A stretch of DNA of 46,123 nucleotides, taken from NCBI GenBank assembly GCA_031272075.1, contig JAISUK010000024.1:1-46123 (forward strand), read 5' to 3'. The stretch comes from Dysgonamonadaceae bacterium (GTDB lineage Bacteria > Bacteroidota > Bacteroidia > Bacteroidales > Azobacteroidaceae). A program made the translations under genes and the position numbers. This document shows positions 42,405-46,123 of this stretch, in pieces (positions within the stretch are counted from its first letter, which is position 1; each line of letters starts with the position of its first letter). The notes beneath the pieces are model-generated. The model ran no database searches, was not told the origin of the DNA, and saw only the letters and a list, made by a program, of their open reading frames with translations.

Positions 42405-42865
42405 TTAGGATAAAAGCTGTTTCTTTGCATAAAGATGTCCGTCGATACAAAATGTATGTAGGCGACACCGGTCTGTTTGTCACTTTGGCGTTTTTTGATC
42501 GGGATTATACCGATAATAAGCTATATATCAAGCTATTGAACGATAAATTAAGCGCCGATTTGGGGTATGTTTATGAAAATGTTATCGCTCAAATGTTTCA
42601 GGCGGCAGGCAACGAACTGTATTACTACACTTTCCCTAAAGAATCCAGTAACCATAACTACGAAATCGATTTTCTGCTGACACGAGGGGACAAAATCTGT
42701 CCCGTTGAAGTGAAGTCGTCGGGCTATAAAACCCATGCCTCGCTCGATGCTTTCAGTCGAAAATATTCATCTCGTATCTCTCATCGATATCTTTTGTATA
42801 CCAAAGATTTGCGACAGGATAGAGGTGTTATTTACTTGCCTGTATATATGGCAGGATTGATCTAA
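42374..42865 (+). pseudogene. 5'-truncated AAA ATPase/DUF4143 protein remnant
   Basis: The frame is open from 42374, after an in-frame TAG, and has only TTG (42425) as an early start. It encodes the C-terminal DUF4143 domain found in a large family of AAA ATPases: YKMYVGDTGLFVTLAFFD, DLGYVYENVIAQMF, then NYEIDFLLTRGDKICPVEVKSS, which has a PD-(D/E)XK-like D...EVK pattern. The about 250-residue N-terminal ATPase with Walker motifs is missing. It follows the PgpH-type gene by about 20 bases and contains a direct repeat at its left edge, so it is probably a leftover of a recombination event. Confidence 0.75.
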
Positions 42866-42929
42866 GACGCCGATTGAAAGCTAAATCGCGTGCGGATTTT
42901 CGTAAACAGCAATTCCAAAAAGCCTCCTC

Positions 42930-43910
42930 CTAATCCCGGTTTGAGAAATATTTCATGAATTGAATCCGTTCATACAGCGTGGGATCGGAAATATTGGCAT
43001 AATTGAGTTTGGCGCGAAATTCTTCGATGTGTTTGAAATTCATGGAGTTCATCCATTCTTCCAGGCTTCGTTTCATTTGAGAAATGATTTCGTATCCGTG
43101 TTGATAGACGGTGCTGCAGATTTCTACAGCGGATGCCCCCGAAAGAATACATTTCACCACATCTTCCCAATCGTGAATGCCGGTAGAAGAGGCGATTGCA
43201 ATTTGAGGGATTTTTCCGGAAACGATGCCCGTCCAGCGCAGGGTGTCCGCAATATCGGTATGAGAACTGAATACTTGACCGGAAACCATTTGCAGTTTGT
43301 TGATATCGATATCCGGCTGATAGAACCGATTGAACAAGACGACGCCCGCGGCTCCGTTCAAATAAAGACTGTGGACGGTTTCGACCAGATTATTGAAAGT
43401 TTTTCCCAGTTTAATGATGATCGGAATGTTGACGGTATTTTTTATTCTTTTGAGAATTTCGGAAGTAGATTCCGTAATTTGGTCTTGTGTGGGATAGATT
43501 TCCGTGTGAAGCGTAAAGATATTCAGTTCGATCGCGTCTGCGCCGGCCATCTCGATCTGATGGGCGAATTCGATCCACGAATCCGGTTTGCAGCAATTGA
43601 TACTCGCGATGATCGGAATGGTGCACTGCTTTTTCGAGTCCTGAATGAGTTTGAGATAATCAGATACTTCGCTGTCTTTCAGATATTTTGCGATATAGTT
43701 TTTCGACTCGGAATAGTCTGACCCTTTTGTCATCCAATCCGATTGCATGGAAATTTGTTCTTCAAATAAAGATTTCAACACAATAGCTCCCGCTCCGGCA
43801 TGTTCCAGGTTTTTGTTTTTCTCCGCACTGTTTGTTAAACCGGAACTTCCTATGATGATAGGATTATTTAAGTTTAAATCTGCGAATTTCGTTTCAAAAC
43901 TGTCTTTCAT
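42930..43910 (-). CDS. Dihydroorotate-dehydrogenase-like protein
   Basis: 326 residues forming a flavin-type TIM barrel of the PyrD/DHOD family. FADLNLNNPIIIGSSGLTNS opens the barrel (in part, LNNPIIIGSSGLT); Lys46 is in IVLKSLFEEQI. The strand SINCCKPDSWIEFA (Cys106-Cys107) is where class 1 enzymes have their Asn-Pro-containing loop; the catalytic base is not certain. GAAGVVLFNRFYQPDID and SGKIPQIAIASSTGI are close to the FMN phosphate site. It is annotated as DHOD-like in many Bacteroidetes, which often also hold a separate true pyrD, so its substrate may not be dihydroorotate. It stands alone with a strong promoter. Confidence 0.85.
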   Translation of the reverse strand: MKDSFETKFADLNLNNPIIIGSSGLTNSAEKNKNLEHAGAGAIVLKSLFEEQISMQSDWMTKGSDYSESKNYIAKYLKDSEVSDYLKLIQDSKKQCTIPIIASINCCKPDSWIEFAHQIEMAGADAIELNIFTLHTEIYPTQDQITESTSEILKRIKNTVNIPIIIKLGKTFNNLVETVHSLYLNGAAGVVLFNRFYQPDIDINKLQMVSGQVFSSHTDIADTLRWTGIVSGKIPQIAIASSTGIHDWEDVVKCILSGASAVEICSTVYQHGYEIISQMKRSLEEWMNSMNFKHIEEFRAKLNYANISDPTLYERIQFMKYFSNRD

Positions 43911-43929
43911 GGGTCATGGATTTAGTCTA

Positions 43930-43961
43930 CAAAACTAGGAATTAATTTTCAGATAGCCAAA
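43930..43961 (-). promoter_or_regulatory. Predicted promoter of the DHOD-like gene
   Basis: TTTG (43958-43961) and TAGTTTTG (43930-43937) on the minus strand, 20 bases apart. The leader to the ATG at 43910 is about 15 bases. Confidence 0.6.
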
Positions 43962-43972
43962 ATTACGGGCAA

Positions 43973-44641
43973 TTAAGCGCCGCGTTGCCCGAATATTTTA
44001 CTTCCGATACGGATAAAAGTACTTCCTTCTTCGATTGCGATGGGATAATCGTTGCTCATTCCCATCGATAAATCTTTGAATGACGCCTCTCCGCGAAAAA
44101 AATCGGACTGTAATTCACGGAAAAACTGCCGCAATGCAGCAAATTCCGATCGAATCCGGTTTGTATCGTCTGTATTCGTCGCCACACCCATCAAACCGCA
44201 GATGCGGACATTTTCCAGCAGATGGATGTTTTCGTCACGCAGCATTTGCCGACACTCTTCAAAAGAAAAGCCGAATTTCGTCTCTTCCAAAGCGATATGT
44301 ATCTGCAACAATACGTCGACCACGCGTCCGCATTGTGCAGCCAGCCGGTTGATTTCGTAAAGCAAACGATAGGTATCTACACTCTCGATCATCGAAATAA
44401 AGGGAAGGATGGGTTTGATTTTGTTTGTCTGCAGATGTCCGACGAGATGCCATACGATGTCTGCGGGCAATAATGCTTGTTTGGCGACGAGTTCTTGCAC
44501 CCGGTTTTCGCCGAAGATCCGTTGCCCGGCATCGTAGGCTTCCCGAATCATGGCCACGGGATGCAGCTTGGAAACGGCAACCACGCGCGTAGATGCGGGG
44601 AGTTCTCTTCTGATTTCGTCAAGTCGGTCGGCGATCGTCAT
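43973..44641 (-). CDS. YggS-family pyridoxal-phosphate homeostasis protein
   Basis: 222 residues from the ATG at 44641; a TTG at 44650 overlapping the previous stop is less likely. The fold is that of the N-terminal barrel of alanine racemase. The cofactor lysine is Lys25 (RVVAVSKLHP). The conserved FGENRVQEL, WHLVGHLQTNK and the phosphate-binding SMGMSNDYPIAIEEGSTFIRIG (in part, SMGMSNDYPIA) are complete. These proteins bind PLP and keep its level balanced; no enzyme reaction is known. It is the third gene after engB and DUF4494, 5 bp after the latter's stop. Confidence 0.93.
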   Translation of the reverse strand: MTIADRLDEIRRELPASTRVVAVSKLHPVAMIREAYDAGQRIFGENRVQELVAKQALLPADIVWHLVGHLQTNKIKPILPFISMIESVDTYRLLYEINRLAAQCGRVVDVLLQIHIALEETKFGFSFEECRQMLRDENIHLLENVRICGLMGVATNTDDTNRIRSEFAALRQFFRELQSDFFRGEASFKDLSMGMSNDYPIAIEEGSTFIRIGSKIFGQRGA

Positions 44642-44646
44642 CTTTT

Positions 44647-45093
44647 TCAATTCGTTGTGGTTTTTTCTTGGCTGGAAAACGGGAATACATCCATGATCGC
44701 CGTTTCGTTGATGGAAGAAATCACATAATCTGCGAGGGTGCCTTTCATTCCCTGTTCGACAACGGCGATTGCATCTTTGATATCGGAGGCTTGCGCCAGC
44801 ATCTGTACAGTCGTGCGTTTCTCGGCGCCGCTTTTTTCGTCCAATGCGATGAATTGTACTTTCACCTTATAATAACGGTCGCCGGACGGATTGAAAAAGA
44901 GTTCCGCGATTTTCATTTTCTTGATGTCGGCAACCACAAGTCCGTTGCCGGCTATTGGTCTTGTTTCTTCGATGATACGCGCTTCCGCTTCTGTAAACGA
45001 CAGCGCATCCACCAGGTAAGGTTCGACAGTTTTCTTTTGCATTCCGTTTTCCATGACTTTTTCGTACATGATTTTACATTCAAACCAATTCAT
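44647..45093 (-). CDS. DUF4494 family protein
   Basis: 148 residues, cytoplasmic. The opening MNWFECKIMYEKVMENGMQK and the middle VEPYLVDALSFTEAEARIIEE fit DUF4494, a Bacteroidetes family of unknown function. The C-terminal part is alpha-beta with KVKVQFIALDEKSGAEKRTTVQMLA (in part). The fold may be a small ferredoxin-like sandwich, which is an inference. It lies between engB (31-bp gap) and yggS (5-bp gap), a position that suggests a housekeeping link but does not reveal it. Confidence 0.85.
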   Translation of the reverse strand: MNWFECKIMYEKVMENGMQKKTVEPYLVDALSFTEAEARIIEETRPIAGNGLVVADIKKMKIAELFFNPSGDRYYKVKVQFIALDEKSGAEKRTTVQMLAQASDIKDAIAVVEQGMKGTLADYVISSINETAIMDVFPFSSQEKTTTN

Positions 45094-45124
45094 ATTATAT
45101 GCTTATTTAAAATTTAATAGAAGA

Positions 45125-45721
45125 TCACAAGGATTTGTTTATCTGTTCGATGTAGTTGAGCAGTTCGTCGCGTCCTTTTTTGTGTTCCGAAGAAGTAAAA
45201 AAAAGCGGCGGAAGCGTTTCCCATGTTTTCGACAGTTCGGATTTGTATTTTTCCACGTTTTCGTGCAGGCGTGACGAGGAAATCTTGTCTATTTTCGTAA
45301 AAACGATCGCAAACGGGATGCCGTACTCGCCGAGGTATTCCATAAATTCCAGGTCAATTTTCTGGGCTTCATGGCGGCAATCGATCAAAGTGAAAAGATT
45401 TGTCAATTGCGCGCGTTGCTCAATATACGACCGAATGATTTGCGAAAGGCTGTTTCTGCGACTTTTTCCTTGCTGGGTATATCCGTAGCCCGGCAGATCG
45501 ACCAGATACCAATCATCATTGATCAGAAAATGGTTGATCAATTGTGTTTTGCCCGGCACGGAAGAGGTCATCGCCAACCGCTTATGGTTTGTAAGCATGT
45601 TGATCAATGAGGATTTCCCTACATTCGAGCGGCCGATGAACGCATATTCAGGCAAGTTGTGTTGCGGACATTTGCGGACATCGGTATTGCTGATAATAAA
45701 TGTTGCGGACTTAATATGCAT
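45125..45721 (-). CDS. engB: Ribosome biogenesis GTPase (YihA/YsxC)
   Basis: 198 residues from the ATG at 45721 ([11 protein letters not shown]); a longer start at 45748 would lie in the promoter. This is a GTPase needed for 50S subunit assembly. G1 is GRSNVGKSS (from residue 30), G3 DLPGYGY, G4 TKIDK, G5 SSEHKKG, all intact. It heads engB-DUF4494-yggS. A TACCTTTG promoter box is at 45746-45753. Confidence 0.96.
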   Translation of the reverse strand: MHIKSATFIISNTDVRKCPQHNLPEYAFIGRSNVGKSSLINMLTNHKRLAMTSSVPGKTQLINHFLINDDWYLVDLPGYGYTQQGKSRRNSLSQIIRSYIEQRAQLTNLFTLIDCRHEAQKIDLEFMEYLGEYGIPFAIVFTKIDKISSSRLHENVEKYKSELSKTWETLPPLFFTSSEHKKGRDELLNYIEQINKSL

Positions 45722-45745
45722 CTTTTTTTCTGAAAATTTCAGCCG

Positions 45746-45753
45746 CAAAGGTA
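45746..45753 (-). promoter_or_regulatory. Predicted -7 box of engB
   Basis: TACCTTTG on the minus strand, about 25 bases before the ATG at 45721. The -33 region is not clear. Confidence 0.5.
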
Positions 45754-45765
45754 CGTTTTTAATGA

Positions 45766-46123
45766 ATAGCCGCCGCCGATCTGAAAGAAAAATATTCCAT
45801 TTCTTTGAGAAATGGAATATTTACAATCCTGGACAATTACAGCCTTGCCATCGACGGCGACTCGGTGGTGATAGCCACGGAGCGCACAACCTCCAAGCCT
45901 TCGGAAGACAATCCGGAAGTCAACAAACTGGTCAGCAAAGTCCGTCTGATCAGCGTGTCGGCAAACGACAGCATTTCGTATATCGAAACCAACCGCGACG
46001 GAAACAATCCGCAAATTGCACGCGCGGGCGACAACTACTACGTCAGTTTCATGACTTACCGCGGACAGGATGATTCCACCGGCGTGAGTGATATGTATAT
46101 GCTGGCCGTCGAGAAAAACGGAC
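45766..46123 (+). CDS. Partial open frame of foreign composition, possibly beta-propeller secreted protein
   Basis: The frame is open from the base after TGA (45763-45765) to the window end, so the 3' part is unseen. There is no ATG near the beginning; only a TTG at 45805 inside a hairpin could start it. It may therefore be a decayed or 5'-truncated gene. The readable part ([54 protein letters not shown]) looks like a blade of a secreted beta-sheet protein. Codons end mainly in C (AAC, GAC, TAC, ACC, CGC), unlike the flanking genes, which suggests transfer. I do not recognise the family. Confidence 0.45.
   Translation, partial: MAAADLKEKYSISLRNGIFTILDNYSLAIDGDSVVIATERTTSKPSEDNPEVNKLVSKVRLISVSANDSISYIETNRDGNNPQIARAGDNYYVSFMTYRGQDDSTGVSDMYMLAVEKNG
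45790..45822. repeat. 15-bp perfect inverted repeat with 3-base loop
   Basis: Left arm 45790-45804 (AAATATTCCATTTCT), loop TTG, right arm 45808-45822 (AGAAATGGAATATTT). It lies upstream of engB and inside the open frame that runs off the right edge, with no obvious T run. Confidence 0.8.

Noticed and set aside
42960..43721. Plus-strand frame of about 250 codons opposite the DHOD-like gene
   Set aside because: No recognisable domain; the minus strand has a complete barrel protein and a promoter.

Overview
The window is a stretch of chromosome from a member of the Bacteroidetes, most likely the order Bacteroidales. Four things point there. The F-type ATP synthase operon has the order atpD-atpC-(atpI-like)-atpB-atpE-atpF-atpH-atpA-atpG with a very short epsilon subunit. 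Most starts lack a Shine-Dalgarno sequence. Many upstream regions carry the Bacteroidetes -7 box TAnnTTTG, several with a TTTG-like -33 box 19 to 20 bases away. There are also many families typical of the phylum: DUF3822, DUF4296, DUF4494, a CarboxypepD_reg-like protein, a secreted tricorn-like protease and a type IX secretion (T9SS) tail remnant. I cannot name the genus.

Layout. 1-303 is the tail of an AbiEii-like gene cut by the window edge and closed by a bidirectional terminator. 367-8001 (minus) holds the whole ATP synthase operon and a small secreted Spy-like protein downstream of it. 8145-11423 (minus) is a tricorn-like protease. 11424-11732 is non-coding apart from a T9SS sorting-tail fragment. 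11733-12476 is gpmA. 12502-13853 (minus) is DUF3822-rsmD. 13935-18562 (minus) is a run of five envelope-related genes: dksA-like, lspA, a DUF4296 lipoprotein, a CarboxypepD_reg-like protein and a GHL10-type glycosyl hydrolase. ileS follows at 18652-22083, then a TonB-dependent receptor translationally coupled to a coiled-coil membrane protein (22199-25101). 25102-25628 holds a decayed Rpn-type nuclease and a large palindrome. mdh and a LysE-type transporter run plus; leuS runs minus. 30259-35895 is a giant alpha-2-macroglobulin lipoprotein. gltX-waaA-prfC (40220-35892, minus) overlap as one operon. A PgpH-type 7TM-HD phosphodiesterase (plus) is followed by an ATPase/DUF4143 remnant. The right end has a dihydroorotate-dehydrogenase-like gene, then engB-DUF4494-yggS, and an open frame with different base composition running off the edge.

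Functionally the region is mainly housekeeping: energy (ATP synthase, Mdh, GpmA), translation (IleS, LeuS, GltX, PrfC, RsmD, EngB) and envelope (LspA, WaaA, TonB receptor, A2M, PgpH). The most notable observation is that the isoleucyl-tRNA synthetase has its class I signature as G-I-H-H instead of H-x-G-H, the swapped form linked to very high mupirocin resistance in IleRS2 enzymes. I found no clear undescribed multi-gene system. The best leads are the coiled-coil/TonB receptor pair, the lspA-DUF4296-centred envelope operon, and several strong palindromes and gene remnants in intergenic DNA. No tRNA, rRNA or CRISPR array was seen.
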